A stretch of DNA of 64,000 bases from Novosphingobium endophyticum (GCF_014640675.1 NZ_BMHK01000010.1:1-64000), one strand, 5' to 3'. Shown: positions 41,335 through 50,999, counted from the stretch's first letter. Notes: a model not told the origin generated them from the letters alone. A program made the numbers and translations.

Positions 41335-43854
41335 TCACAGCTCAGGGAGCGCCTGGTCGGCAAAACCCCATCCCTGTAAACCGACGCTCGACGCCCGCTT
41401 CAGCAATTTGTCCGCGTTTGAAATCGAGAATGCGGCAGGCGTATCGATGTCCTTCAGCTCCGCCCATGTAACCGGCGCCGCCACGGGCGCGCCGGACCGT
41501 GCGCGTGCGGAATAGGGCACGACGGCGGTTGCGCCGCGCTGGTTGCGCAGCCAGTCGATGAATATCCGCCCCTTGCGCCTGGCCTTCGACATCGTGGCGA
41601 CGAAGCGTTCCGGTTCGGCCGTGCTCAGCGCTTCGGCAAAGCGCCGCGCGAAGTCCTTGTGCGTTTCCCAGTCGTGCCCCGGCCGCAGAGGCACCACGAC
41701 ATGCACCCCCTTGCCGCCGGAAAGCATCGCAAAGCTGACAAGGCCGATATCGGCGAGATGCTTTTGCAGATCACGCGCCGCGCGTTTCACATCGGCAAAG
41801 TCCAGGGCCACATCCGGATCGAGATCGAAAATCATCCGGTCGGGCTGCTCGACATCTTCGGCGTGGCAGGCCCAGCCGTGGAACTCGATGGTGCCCATCT
41901 GGACGCAGCCAAGCACGCCTTCGGCGCTGTCGACATAGAGGTACTGATCCGTCTTCCCGGACTTCTCGCGAATGCCGACGTGGTGCACGTGCTCGCCAAA
42001 GCTGCCGCTGTCATGCTTCTGGAAGAAGCACTTCTTCGCGCGCCCTTGCGGGCAGCGGACAAGACTGACCGGGCGCCGCGAAAGGTGCGGCAGCATGATC
42101 GGGGCAACAGTGGAGTAGTAATCGGCGAGGTCGCCCTTGGTCAGGCCGGCGTCCGGAAAGACCACGCGCTCGCGGTGGCTGATCCTGATCTCGGGCGGGT
42201 CGTCGCCTGCCTCCGGTTTCCGGACCCGTTCGGGCGTCACGTCCTTCGCGTCCTTGTCCTGGCGCAGGGCGATGAACGAGCCGTGCCGCACGCGTCCTTC
42301 GGCGGTGAACTCGGCAAAGGCCACTTCCGCCACGAGGTCCGCCCTCACCCACCGCGCACCGCGCGTTTCCGGTCGCGGCGCATCGAGAGGCGGGGTCTTG
42401 CGCTTGCGGGCCGCGAACTTGCTTGCAAGTTCCACCAGGCTGCGACTGTCGAACCCGGTTCCGACCTTGCCCTTGTAGACGAGCTTCCCGCCCTCATGCT
42501 GGGCGAGCAGCAGCGAAGCGAAAGGCCGCCCCATTGACTTGCTGGGTTGCCAGCCGACGATCACGAACTCCTGACGGCGAGTGCATTTCACCTTGAGCCA
42601 GTTGCGGCTGCGCTTGCCCTGATAGGCTCCATTCGCGCGCTTGCTGATGATCCCTTCCTGACGCGCGCCGCACATGGCGTCCAGCAGCTCTTCGCCCGCG
42701 CCGATGACGTGGTCCGCCACGCGGATCGGCGGCTTCGCATGCGAAAGAAGACCGGTCAGCCGTTCCTTCCGCTCCAGATTCCCGCGCGCGGAAAGGTCCT
42801 CGCCGTCAAGTTCGAGAAGATCGAAAGCATGGAAGTCCAGGTACTTCCCACCCTGTTCGCCGTGACCGCGCTTGAGCATCTCCTGAAGCGCGGAAAAACT
42901 CGGATTTCCGTCCTCTCCTGGCGCGGTGATCTCGCCGTCGATCAGGCATGGCGGCAGGTCCAGTTCGGCGAAGGCGTCGCGCAACGGCGCAAACTTTTCG
43001 GTCCAGTCCTGTCCCGAACGGGTGTAGATGACCACGTTCTCTCCGGCCGCCGCCACGAGGCAGCGATAGCCGTCGAACTTGATCTCGTGAAACCAGTCGC
43101 TTCCGTCCGGCACGTGATCGACAAGCGTGGCGAGCTGGGGCTTGCGAAACCCGGGCACGCGGTTGCCCCCACGCGGCCCGGCCTTGCGTTTGGCAACCTC
43201 GCGCGAATGGCTTGCCGCCTTCCTGAGCGTCACATCCAGCCGCGCGCCCTTCTTGTCCTGGAGGGAATGCGTGGCCTCCTTGTCCTGCGCTACCTCCTGC
43301 ATGGTCCTGCCGGTCTCGACGCTGGTCAGTTCACGGCGCACGAGGTCGTCCGACCCACCCGTAAATTCGTCATCGACTTTGCGCAGCAGCCAGTTCTCGC
43401 GCTTCTCGCCCGGACGCGACTTCATCCGCACCAGCAGCCATTCGCCCTTCATGCGCTCGCCGTCGAGGATGAAATGCAGGTGCCCCTTCTTCAGATCCTT
43501 CGCGCTCTTGCCTGGCACGGGATGCCAGGTGCCGTGGTCCCAGAGCATCACCGTCCCGCCGCCATATTCGCCCTGCGGGATCGTGCCTTCGAACCCGCCA
43601 TAGGCCAGCGGGTGATCCTCGGTGCGCACCGCCAGCCGCTTGTCCCGCGGATCGAGGCTGGGTCCGCGCGTGACGGCCCAGCTCTTCAGGACGCCGTCGA
43701 TCTCCAGACGAAAATCGAAATGCAGGCGCCGCGCGGCATGCTTTTGCACCACGAAGCTGTTGCCCGCCTTGCGCTCGCGCGTTCCGCGCGGTTCGCGCGT
43801 CCGCCTGAAATCGCGCTTCGCGTTGTAGGTCGAGAGGGTATCACTCGTCGGCAT
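41335..43854 (-). CDS. ligD: Multi-domain DNA ligase D (LigD)
   Basis: ATP-dependent ligase for non-homologous end joining, 839 residues. Order is phosphoesterase (about 20-165; HAARRLHFDFRLEIDG), ligase (about 240-530; HEIKFDGYRC with nucleophile Lys259), and primase-polymerase (about 560-830; MIFDLDPDVALDFADV as catalytic acids). Domain order PE-LIG-POL is a common type. It is the last gene of a Ku-MgtC-LigD run and overlaps the MgtC-like gene by 14 bases. Confidence 0.96.
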   Translation of the reverse strand: MPTSDTLSTYNAKRDFRRTREPRGTRERKAGNSFVVQKHAARRLHFDFRLEIDGVLKSWAVTRGPSLDPRDKRLAVRTEDHPLAYGGFEGTIPQGEYGGGTVMLWDHGTWHPVPGKSAKDLKKGHLHFILDGERMKGEWLLVRMKSRPGEKRENWLLRKVDDEFTGGSDDLVRRELTSVETGRTMQEVAQDKEATHSLQDKKGARLDVTLRKAASHSREVAKRKAGPRGGNRVPGFRKPQLATLVDHVPDGSDWFHEIKFDGYRCLVAAAGENVVIYTRSGQDWTEKFAPLRDAFAELDLPPCLIDGEITAPGEDGNPSFSALQEMLKRGHGEQGGKYLDFHAFDLLELDGEDLSARGNLERKERLTGLLSHAKPPIRVADHVIGAGEELLDAMCGARQEGIISKRANGAYQGKRSRNWLKVKCTRRQEFVIVGWQPSKSMGRPFASLLLAQHEGGKLVYKGKVGTGFDSRSLVELASKFAARKRKTPPLDAPRPETRGARWVRADLVAEVAFAEFTAEGRVRHGSFIALRQDKDAKDVTPERVRKPEAGDDPPEIRISHRERVVFPDAGLTKGDLADYYSTVAPIMLPHLSRRPVSLVRCPQGRAKKCFFQKHDSGSFGEHVHHVGIREKSGKTDQYLYVDSAEGVLGCVQMGTIEFHGWACHAEDVEQPDRMIFDLDPDVALDFADVKRAARDLQKHLADIGLVSFAMLSGGKGVHVVVPLRPGHDWETHKDFARRFAEALSTAEPERFVATMSKARRKGRIFIDWLRNQRGATAVVPYSARARSGAPVAAPVTWAELKDIDTPAAFSISNADKLLKRASSVGLQGWGFADQALPEL

Positions 43855-44317
43855 TCTGCCTCCCCGGCAAGCGCTTTTCGGCGATGCGGACCAGGATCAG
43901 GAGCGCAAGGGCGAGCGCCGCCCCCACGAGCACGATCGGATAAAGCCCCGCACCGCTTGCGATCCCCAGCGTAGCCGTCAGCCAGATATGCGCCGCCGAC
44001 GTCAGGTTCTTTACGTTATCGCCCCGTACGATGATAAGGCCGGCCGCGATGATGCCGATGGCCGCAGCCATCCCCTCAATCACGCGCAAGGGGTCGAGAC
44101 GGGAATCTCGCCCGCCGAGCTGGTAGAACAGAACCAGTGCGGTGACGGTCATCAGCGCCGCGCTGAGCGCGACGAAGCCGTGCGTTCTGAGCCCCGCGTC
44201 GAAACCTTTCAGCTCCCGCTCGATGCCCAGCAGCATCCCCACGCAGGTCCCCGTCAGCAGACGCGCGGCGATGTCCATCCCCATGGCGTCGAACGGCATC
44301 CACGGGTTCAGTTCCAT
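43841..44317 (-). CDS. MgtC/SapB-family membrane protein
   Basis: A 158-residue inner-membrane protein with about four spans. The signature is RLLTGTCVGMLLGIERELKGFDAGLRTHGFVALSAAL (here starting near residue 19), matching the N-terminal MgtC domain. MgtC homologues affect Mg homeostasis and F-ATPase control, but the function of this short type is unclear. Its start overlaps the ku stop by one base, and its end overlaps ligD; membership of an end-joining operon is odd. Confidence 0.9.
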   Translation of the reverse strand: MELNPWMPFDAMGMDIAARLLTGTCVGMLLGIERELKGFDAGLRTHGFVALSAALMTVTALVLFYQLGGRDSRLDPLRVIEGMAAAIGIIAAGLIIVRGDNVKNLTSAAHIWLTATLGIASGAGLYPIVLVGAALALALLILVRIAEKRLPGRQNADE

Positions 44318-45195
44318 TACGCCCTCTTCCGCCCCGCCTGACCGGTCTTCCGCCCGGACGACGAGCCCTTGGCGGTGGAACGCTTTTTGCCCGGCTCCGT
44401 TTCGCCGCCTTTCGCCACGGACTGCTTGAGCGCCGCCATGAGGTCGATCACGTTCGATCCTCCGGCCGCGGCAGGCGCCGCCTCCTCCTCGATCACGCGC
44501 TTGCCTTTCGCCTTGGCCTTGCGGTCTATGACCCGCTTGAGCCCTTCGACGTAGCGGTCATGGAATTCGGTAGCTTTGAACGGCGCGGTCTTTTTTTCGA
44601 TGAGCTCGGTCGCCAGCGAGAGCAGTTCCTTGTCCGGCTTGGCATCGCCGATCGAGCGGAAATAGCCTTCCGCGCGATGTACCTCGTCGGCATAGCGCAA
44701 CAGCTCGAGCACCATCCCGCGTCCGCAAGGCTTGAGCGATGCCAGATGCTCACGCCCCCGCACAGAAAGCTGGCCGAGGCCAACCTTGCGCGATTTTCGG
44801 AGCGCGTCGCGCAGGACGACATAGGCCTCTTCCGCCAGTTCATCGGCCGGCACGACGAAATAGGGTTTCTCGTAATAGAGCACGTCGATCTCGTCCGCCT
44901 CGACGAACTGGACAAGATCCAGCGTGCGCTTGCTCTCGACCTTGACTGCCTCGATCTCGTCGTCGTCGAGCAGGATGTAGCGGTTCTTCTCGATCTGATA
45001 GCCCTTCAGGATATCATCGCGATCGACGGGACCGACACCGGGCACGACTTTCTCGTATCTGATCGGCTTGCCAGAGGGTTCGTGGATCTGGCGAAAGCTG
45101 ATCGAGGCACCGCTCTTCGTCGCGGGATAGACTTCGACCGGAATGGACACGAGCGCCAACCGGATCTGGCCCTGCCAGTATGCGCGTGCGGCCAT
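44317..45195 (-). CDS. ku: Ku DNA end-binding protein
   Basis: Homodimeric Ku that binds double-strand breaks and recruits LigD. The 292-residue product starts MAARAYWQGQIRLALVSIPV with a conserved Ku core (residues about 1-250). The C-terminal 45 residues are Lys/Gly/Ser-rich, a tail type that helps bind DNA. AGGAGA upstream supports ATG 45195 over the in-frame ATG at 45222. First gene of a ku-mgtC-like-ligD operon. Confidence 0.95.
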   Translation of the reverse strand: MAARAYWQGQIRLALVSIPVEVYPATKSGASISFRQIHEPSGKPIRYEKVVPGVGPVDRDDILKGYQIEKNRYILLDDDEIEAVKVESKRTLDLVQFVEADEIDVLYYEKPYFVVPADELAEEAYVVLRDALRKSRKVGLGQLSVRGREHLASLKPCGRGMVLELLRYADEVHRAEGYFRSIGDAKPDKELLSLATELIEKKTAPFKATEFHDRYVEGLKRVIDRKAKAKGKRVIEEEAAPAAAGGSNVIDLMAALKQSVAKGGETEPGKKRSTAKGSSSGRKTGQAGRKRA

Positions 45196-45297
45196 GGAAT
45201 TCTCCTTTCCCACCGTTAGCAACGAAGGTGAGAGGAGCCGGTTCCGTGACCGCCGCAGGGCGCCGCGCGGCTAGCGACATATGAGTTTACGGCCGGG

Positions 45298-46335
45298 TCA
45301 TGCGGCGGACCTGCGGCCGGGGAAGCGCCAGCGGCTGCCTGGCGCAAGATACGAGGCTGCGAAGCATACGAAGCCGCACAGCGCGAACAGGAAGCTCAAG
45401 ACCGCCACCGGCCCTCTTCCCGGAATCGCGATCCAGGCGAATTCGAGGCTCTTGCCGACGAGAACCGAAACGGCGGCAAACGCCAATGCGCGCTGCGAGC
45501 GGCGAACCAGCGGCAACAGCAGCGCCAGGAGCGGCACGATGCCGAGCAGACCGATCGCACCGAGGACCCAGCGCCATCCGCCCTCGGCCCGGGCGGCGTA
45601 CCACTCCGCCCCGGCGGACAGATCATCCGACCTGATGGCGAGATAAGGCACGGCCTGAAAGCAGAGCCACAGCAGCAGGAACACGATCATCAGCGCGCCC
45701 AGCAGCGCGGGACGCTGCGGCGGCACCCTCCGCGTCAGGCGGAGCAGCAGCAACGCCGCGTAGGCAGTGCACATTTCGAGGGCGAAGACCTGCAGGCCGA
45801 AAGCCCATGAATGGAACCGGATGTCGAGTGTCATGAACCAGTCCGCCGCCAACAGCCATGCGCCCAGGATCATGACGATCAGCGCCAGGGCAGATGCACT
45901 CGCCGAGGCGTGCCCCCCTACCTGGCTTCGTGCGATCGCGGCGAGCGCAAAGAACCATAGCAGCGTTCGCAGCACGAAGGGCAGTACGTTCAGCCACACG
46001 TCCAGGAACGCGGTCTGCGCCGGCGCGTGAGGCCAGTCATAGATCGCTCCCAGGCCGAGCAGAACCGGAACGAACGCCAGCGCCGACAGGAACCACAGCC
46101 CTGCCGCCGCTTCGCAACCGGAGCGCAATTCCGCTTCCCATTGCCCACGTATGAGGCGCATCGTCGCCAGCAGCACGAGCGCTCCCAGCGGCAGCGACTG
46201 CAACAGTACCGCCGCCGCCAGCCAGCCGGTCAGGGCCGCGCGCGGATCGATCGCAATGCAGGCCAGCGCTGCCGTAGCCCCCACCAGCCCGTAGCCGATG
46301 AGGCCGAATTCCCGAACAAGTTCGCCGAAGCGCAT
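45298..46335 (-). CDS. ActF-like multi-span membrane protein
   Basis: A 345-residue membrane protein with about ten spans. It shows the ActF/NrfD-type pattern of alternative complex III quinone-binding subunits: a WFMTLDIRFHSWAFGLQVFA segment (residues about 190-210) next to TM helices. No other act genes (actA-E) are in this window, so it may be an orphan or a derived relative of unknown role. Start at ATG 46335 (MRFGELVREFGLIG) with GGGGAAGGGGAGCG upstream. Confidence 0.6.
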   Translation of the reverse strand: MRFGELVREFGLIGYGLVGATAALACIAIDPRAALTGWLAAAVLLQSLPLGALVLLATMRLIRGQWEAELRSGCEAAAGLWFLSALAFVPVLLGLGAIYDWPHAPAQTAFLDVWLNVLPFVLRTLLWFFALAAIARSQVGGHASASASALALIVMILGAWLLAADWFMTLDIRFHSWAFGLQVFALEMCTAYAALLLLRLTRRVPPQRPALLGALMIVFLLLWLCFQAVPYLAIRSDDLSAGAEWYAARAEGGWRWVLGAIGLLGIVPLLALLLPLVRRSQRALAFAAVSVLVGKSLEFAWIAIPGRGPVAVLSFLFALCGFVCFAASYLAPGSRWRFPGRRSAA

Positions 46336-46629
46336 CGCTCCCCTTCCCCCGTATTCAAGCGTCGGGCTTGTCTGAAGCGCGCGGCGGAACACGGTCCCCA
46401 TAGGAATACATCACCCCGTAGCCGTGTGTCATGACCAGATCGAAGTACCGCTAAAACCGAGCCGTCCTGCCCGTGACAGTGAACGCAGAAGACGCCGAAA
46501 CGTTCAAGTCCGCGCCCACATTCGCCCAGGCGACCCACCGGGTGTGACGAACAACCCGTCGCAGGCCCCTGCGCGGCTGAAACCGAACCGTCCCGCGCTT
46601 CGTTGGCGAGGCAAAGAGGAGAAATTGCC
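46336..46629. other. Intergenic region before the stress-type SDR
   Basis: 294 bases without a gene. Directly ahead of the SDR lies TGAAAC (46578-46583), 17 bases and CGTT (46601-46604), which loosely resembles the GGAAC-CGTT promoter of EcfG general-stress sigma factors. The match is imperfect. AGAGGAG (46615-46621) is the SDR ribosome-binding site. Confidence 0.35.
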
Positions 46630-47481
46630 ATGCCCGAAACGCAGGACATGATTCACGAGGATTCCCTCCCCGGTCACGAAAGCGCGCTCGACCCAAAGCC
46701 GGAATGGCGGCCGCGCTACCCCGGTTCGGGCCGATTGAAGGACAAAGTCGCAATCGTCACCGGCGGAGACAGCGGTATCGGCCGCGCGGTGGCGGCGCTC
46801 TTCGCCCGGGAAGGGGCGGACGTGGCGATCGTCTACCTGCTCGAGGATGACGACGCGCAAGAGACAAGGCGCATCGTCGAGGAAGAGGGCCGCCGCGCCA
46901 TCACCATCAAGGCGGACGTGGGATCGCGCAAGATGTGCGACCGCGTGGTCGAGCAAACGCTCGACGCGTTCGGAAAGATCGACATCCTGGTCAACAACGC
47001 CGGTGAGCAGCACCCGGACGAGGACATTACCGACATCACCGAGGAACAGCTTCGCCGGACTTTCCAGACCAACATCTTCGGCATGTTCTTCATGGTCCAG
47101 GCCGCCCGTCCACATCTCGGGCAAGGCGCGAGCATCATCAACTGTACCAGCGTGACGATGTACAAGGGCAGCGGCGGCCTGCTCGACTACAGTTCCACCA
47201 AGGGCGCGATCACCGCGTTCACGCGCTCATTGTCGGAAAACCTGATCGGTGACGGCATCCGGGTGAACGCGGTCGCTCCGGGGCCGATCTGGACCCCGCT
47301 CAACCCCTGCGGCGGCGCGCCGAAAGAGAAGATCGAACATTTCGGTGAAGGGACCCCCATGGGGCGTGCCGGCCAGCCCAACGAGGTGGCGCCGTCGTTC
47401 CTGTTCCTGGCCTGCGAGGATGCCAGCTACATGAGCGGCCAGGTCCTGCATCCCAACGGCGGCGTGGTCATCGGAAGCTGA
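46630..47481 (+). CDS. SDR oxidoreductase of the YhdF / stress-induced type
   Basis: A 283-residue SDR with an N-terminal extension (residues 1-40) that contains PETQDMIHEDSLPGHESALD, the hallmark of the YhdF/YgdH-type group often linked to general stress. The cofactor motif VTGGDSGIGRAVAALF, NNAGEQHP and catalytic YSSTKGAITAF are intact. Substrate unknown. It is convergent with egtB and may be stress-regulated; a weak EcfG-like site precedes it. Confidence 0.9.
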   Translation: MPETQDMIHEDSLPGHESALDPKPEWRPRYPGSGRLKDKVAIVTGGDSGIGRAVAALFAREGADVAIVYLLEDDDAQETRRIVEEEGRRAITIKADVGSRKMCDRVVEQTLDAFGKIDILVNNAGEQHPDEDITDITEEQLRRTFQTNIFGMFFMVQAARPHLGQGASIINCTSVTMYKGSGGLLDYSSTKGAITAFTRSLSENLIGDGIRVNAVAPGPIWTPLNPCGGAPKEKIEHFGEGTPMGRAGQPNEVAPSFLFLACEDASYMSGQVLHPNGGVVIGS

Positions 47482-47502
47482 CCATTGCCCGTGCGGGCTG
47501 GG

Positions 47503-48699
47503 TCATGTGCCGGCGAGCCGAATTCCGCTGAAGGCCCAGCGCGCCGAGGGCGGGAAGAAGTTGCGATAGGTAAGCCGTGCATGGCCGGCGGGGGTGGCCA
47601 GTGAACCGCCGCGCAGCACGAACTGGTTGACCATGAACTTGCCGTTGTATTCGCCCACGGCGCTCTCGCTGGCGACGAAGCCGGGATAGGCGATATAGGG
47701 CGAAGCCGTCCACTGCCAGGCGACGTCGTCGCGCTGGCGCAGCGGGCAATGGCGCCCCGCCACTTCCCATTCGGCTTCGGTCGGCAGGCGCGCACCCGCC
47801 CATCGGGCATAGGCTTCGGCCTCGTAATAGCTCGCATGCAGCACCGGCTCATCGCCACGCAGTTCGTGCCGCCCCGCAAGCGAGAAGCGCGTCCACATAC
47901 CGTCCTCACGGCGCCAGTACAGCGGCGCCGTCCACCATTCCGCTTCGACTGTCGCCCAGCCGTCGGACAGCCAGAGCTCCGGCCGCCGATAGCCGCCGTC
48001 CTCCACGAACGCCAGGTACTCGGCATTGGTCACGAGCCGGTCGGCGATCGTGAAGGGTTCGAGCCAGACCTTGTGTCGCGGTCCCTCGTTGTCGAACGCG
48101 AAGCCCGCTCCCTCGTGCCCCAGAGCGTGGAGCCCGCCGGGAAGGCTCATCCATTCCGCTTCGCCCGGCGCGCGGTTCACCGCTTGGTCGGCCCGATAGG
48201 CGGGTTCCAGCGGGTTGCGGCTGAAGGCATGCTGGATGTCCATCAGGATGAGTTCCTGGTGCTGCTGCTCGTGATGCAGGCCAAGTTCGAGCAAGTCCCC
48301 CCATACCGTTCCCGCCGCGTCGCCGACGAGACGCTCGATTCCGGCATCGACGTGGCGACGATAGGAATGGACCTCTTCCAGCGACGGTCGCGAGAGCATG
48401 CCGCGCTCGGCGCGGGCGTGGCGATCGCCAACGCGCACATAGTAAGAATTGAACAATACCGCATAGGCCGGATGGAACGGCCGATAGCCGCGCAGGTGCG
48501 GCAGAAGCACGAAAGTCTCGAAAAACCAGGTGGTGTGCGCGAGGTGCCATTTGGCCGGACTCGCATCGGGCATTGACTGAAGCTGGCAGTCCTCGGCGGA
48601 AAGCGGCGCGGTCAGCGCGATCGTTGCCGCCCGCACCTCGCGATACCGCTCCAGGACCGCGTCCGGTTCGGCGGCGGAGTCCGGCGAAGCGCTGGTCAT
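47503..48699 (-). CDS. egtB: Ergothioneine biosynthesis sulfoxide synthase EgtB
   Basis: Non-haem iron enzyme that couples O2-dependent C-S bond formation to hercynine. The 398-residue protein has a DinB-like N-terminal domain with the iron ligands His52 (KWHLAHTTW), His143 and His147 (LHHEQQHQEL), then an FGE-sulfatase domain (ARWAGARLPTEAEWEVA; FVLRGGSLATP). It overlaps egtD by four bases and follows it in the operon. No egtA, egtC or egtE genes are in this window. Confidence 0.95.
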   Translation of the reverse strand: MTSASPDSAAEPDAVLERYREVRAATIALTAPLSAEDCQLQSMPDASPAKWHLAHTTWFFETFVLLPHLRGYRPFHPAYAVLFNSYYVRVGDRHARAERGMLSRPSLEEVHSYRRHVDAGIERLVGDAAGTVWGDLLELGLHHEQQHQELILMDIQHAFSRNPLEPAYRADQAVNRAPGEAEWMSLPGGLHALGHEGAGFAFDNEGPRHKVWLEPFTIADRLVTNAEYLAFVEDGGYRRPELWLSDGWATVEAEWWTAPLYWRREDGMWTRFSLAGRHELRGDEPVLHASYYEAEAYARWAGARLPTEAEWEVAGRHCPLRQRDDVAWQWTASPYIAYPGFVASESAVGEYNGKFMVNQFVLRGGSLATPAGHARLTYRNFFPPSARWAFSGIRLAGT

Positions 48700-49649
48700 G
48701 GCTGCATCTCGTCAGGCATGGCGGCCCAGACATGAATGCCGAAGCGGTGGTCTGCGTCGCTCCAGCAGGCAAGCGGTTCCCAGCCCGAGGCGCGGGCCAG
48801 CAGGCGGGCCTCCTCGAGCGTGTACTTGTAGCTGTTCTCGGTGTGAATCGTCTCGCCCTCCGCCATCGAGAAACTCCGCCCGGCCACCCGGAAGCTCATG
48901 CTGCGGGTAGCCACCAGATGCATCTCGATCCGCCCCAGCCCGTCATGCCATACGGCCCGATGCTCGAAGGCATCGACGGGTATCGTGCCGCCCAGTTCGC
49001 GGTTCATCCGCTCAAGCAGATTGAGGTTGAACGCGGCGGTCACGCCGGCTCCGTCATCGTAGGCGGCTTCCAGCAGACGCGGATCCTTGCGGGTGTCGAT
49101 GCCGATCACGAGATGCGCGCCCTCCCCCAGCATGTTGCGAAGGAGGCGAAGCAGGTCGAGCGCGCTGCGGTGGTCGAAATTGCCGATCGTCGATCCGGGG
49201 AAAAAGCCCGTCACAGGACCGTCGACCGGCGGCAACCGCAAGGGTTTCGTAAAGTCGCCTGTGAGCGGAATGATCCGCAAGCCGGGCACCGTCCTGCCCA
49301 ACGCCGCCATGCTCTCGTGAAGAAACTCGCCCGATATGTCGATCGGCACATAGACGGGCGCGTGGGTGGCGCGCAGCAGCATCGGCGTCTTTGCAGCCGA
49401 TCCGGCGCCGAACTCCACGACGGGCCGTCCGTGGCCGGTCAGCCGGGCAATGGCGGCTGCATGTTCGTCCAGCAGCGCGGTTTCCGTGCGCGTGAGGTAA
49501 TATTCCGGAAGGCGCGTAATCTCATCGAACAGGCGGGAGCCGCGATCATCGTAGAAATAGCGCGCCGCCACGGTTTTTCGGGGTTGAGACAGGCCAGCCA
49601 CGGACGCCCGACCGAAATCGCCGAGCACATCGACCGTCGCCTGGGCCAT
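48696..49649 (-). CDS. egtD: L-histidine N-alpha-methyltransferase EgtD
   Basis: SAM-dependent trimethylation of histidine to hercynine, the first ergothioneine step. The 317-residue product has the family start LSQPRKTVAARYFYDDRGS, LFDEITRLPEYYLTRTE, VVEFGAGSAAKT and GFFPGSTIGNFD. It is the promoter-proximal gene of an egtD-egtB pair (four-base overlap). Ergothioneine is an antioxidant thiol. Confidence 0.95.
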   Translation of the reverse strand: MAQATVDVLGDFGRASVAGLSQPRKTVAARYFYDDRGSRLFDEITRLPEYYLTRTETALLDEHAAAIARLTGHGRPVVEFGAGSAAKTPMLLRATHAPVYVPIDISGEFLHESMAALGRTVPGLRIIPLTGDFTKPLRLPPVDGPVTGFFPGSTIGNFDHRSALDLLRLLRNMLGEGAHLVIGIDTRKDPRLLEAAYDDGAGVTAAFNLNLLERMNRELGGTIPVDAFEHRAVWHDGLGRIEMHLVATRSMSFRVAGRSFSMAEGETIHTENSYKYTLEEARLLARASGWEPLACWSDADHRFGIHVWAAMPDEMQP

Positions 49650-49900
49650 CCGGCACCTCCTGTCCCATCCTTCGGTTGGCCCATTCGCACGAAGGGCGAA
49701 AAGGCGCGCTCAGGTCTGCAACCGGTTGGCTTCGGGATGGTTCCAGACACCGGCGATTTTGCCTGTTCCCGGAGATGCACACAGTAATGCTTAAAGACAC
49801 ACCACGTGTTTCCATGTAAACTGCGAACTCTACCGCCAATGTGCCCCGCCGATCATGAAACGGCCATGTCGTCCGCCGCATCGCAATGAGAGGATATCGG

Positions 49901-50953
49901 ATGCACTATCTTGCGAACTACGATGTTACCGACTGGCAAGGCGGAAAATACGGCATTCTGGTCCACGTCCTCTTCGGCGCCCTGTGCGCGCTCACCGGTA
50001 TTGCAGTACGCACCGCCCTCGACGTCTGGGCGCCGACTGCGGGGCCATTCGCCATCGTCTACCCGACGGTCCTGATCGCGACGCTCTACGGTCACGCCAG
50101 CGCAGGGGTGACCGCATACCTCCTGAGCTTCGCCTGGGCCTGGTGGAACGTGTTGCCCGCAGCGCAGTCGTTTACGTTCGAAGTTCCGACCGATCCGGCG
50201 CGGGTCGCCATCAATGCCCTGTGCGCGGCGATAGTACTGGGTCTGGCCGAAGTCTTCAGGCGCGCCGTTCGCATGGCGAGTCACGATCGCGACGTCGAGA
50301 TCGAAAGGCGCGGCATACTGATGGCGGAGATGGAACATCGCACCAAGAACAACTTCGCGCTGGTGGCAAGCCTGCTGTCCCTTCAGGCCCGCGACCAAGG
50401 CGATCCCGCCGTGGCGGCGGCTCTCGATCAGGCGATCGGCCGGATCCGCACTTTCGCACAGGCATACGACAATCTCGCCCTTATCGCGGGAGGCGACAGT
50501 GAAATGCCGATGCAGCACTATGTGCGCGACGTGGTAAAGCGGATATCGGCATCGATCATTCCCGATCACATTTCGGTAAAGGTCGAAGCCGGCGAATGCG
50601 TCCTGCCCCAGCAGGTCGCGGTCGCCATCGGCCTGTTTCTCAACGAGGCACTGACGAACTGCGTCAAGTATGCCTTTCCCAATGGAGAGCAAGGGAACAT
50701 TCGCGTCGAGTTTACCGGTAGCGACCAGGGCTGGGAAGTGAGCGTAACGGATAACGGCGTGGGGGAAGCCGACCCGAAACATGCCAATCCGTCCGGCTTG
50801 GGGCAGAACCTGATGAGGGCGTTCGCGCAGCAGGCGAATGCGCGGTACGATTACAGCGTATCACCGGGGGGCTGCCGGGTCGCCCTGTGCTCGAGCATGG
50901 AATGCCACTCTCCGGACGAGCTTGTCGACGCGCGGGAATTCAGCCCCGCCTGA
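49901..50953 (+). CDS. Membrane HWE/HisKA_2 histidine kinase
   Basis: Sensor kinase of about 350 residues. The N-terminal 130 residues have about four membrane helices of DUF4118 type. The HisKA_2-type dimerisation box EMEHRTKNNFALVASLLSLQAR gives the phosphorylated His, and HATPase motifs NEALTNCVKYAFP, VTDNGVG and GLGQNLMRAFA follow. This group usually signals to PhyR-type or stand-alone regulators in general stress of alphaproteobacteria; no regulator lies next to it. AGAGG at 49889-49893 supports ATG 49901; ATG 49886 is also in frame. Confidence 0.88.
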   Translation: MHYLANYDVTDWQGGKYGILVHVLFGALCALTGIAVRTALDVWAPTAGPFAIVYPTVLIATLYGHASAGVTAYLLSFAWAWWNVLPAAQSFTFEVPTDPARVAINALCAAIVLGLAEVFRRAVRMASHDRDVEIERRGILMAEMEHRTKNNFALVASLLSLQARDQGDPAVAAALDQAIGRIRTFAQAYDNLALIAGGDSEMPMQHYVRDVVKRISASIIPDHISVKVEAGECVLPQQVAVAIGLFLNEALTNCVKYAFPNGEQGNIRVEFTGSDQGWEVSVTDNGVGEADPKHANPSGLGQNLMRAFAQQANARYDYSVSPGGCRVALCSSMECHSPDELVDAREFSPA

Positions 50954-50999
50954 ACACCGGCCCTTGGCGCGGGAAGCCCTATCTGGCATCGGAACTGCG

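Noticed and set aside
49741..49790. EcfG-type promoter upstream of egtD
   Set aside because: GGAAC is present on the minus strand near 49769, but the -10 position reads GTC and not GTT, so the match is too weak.
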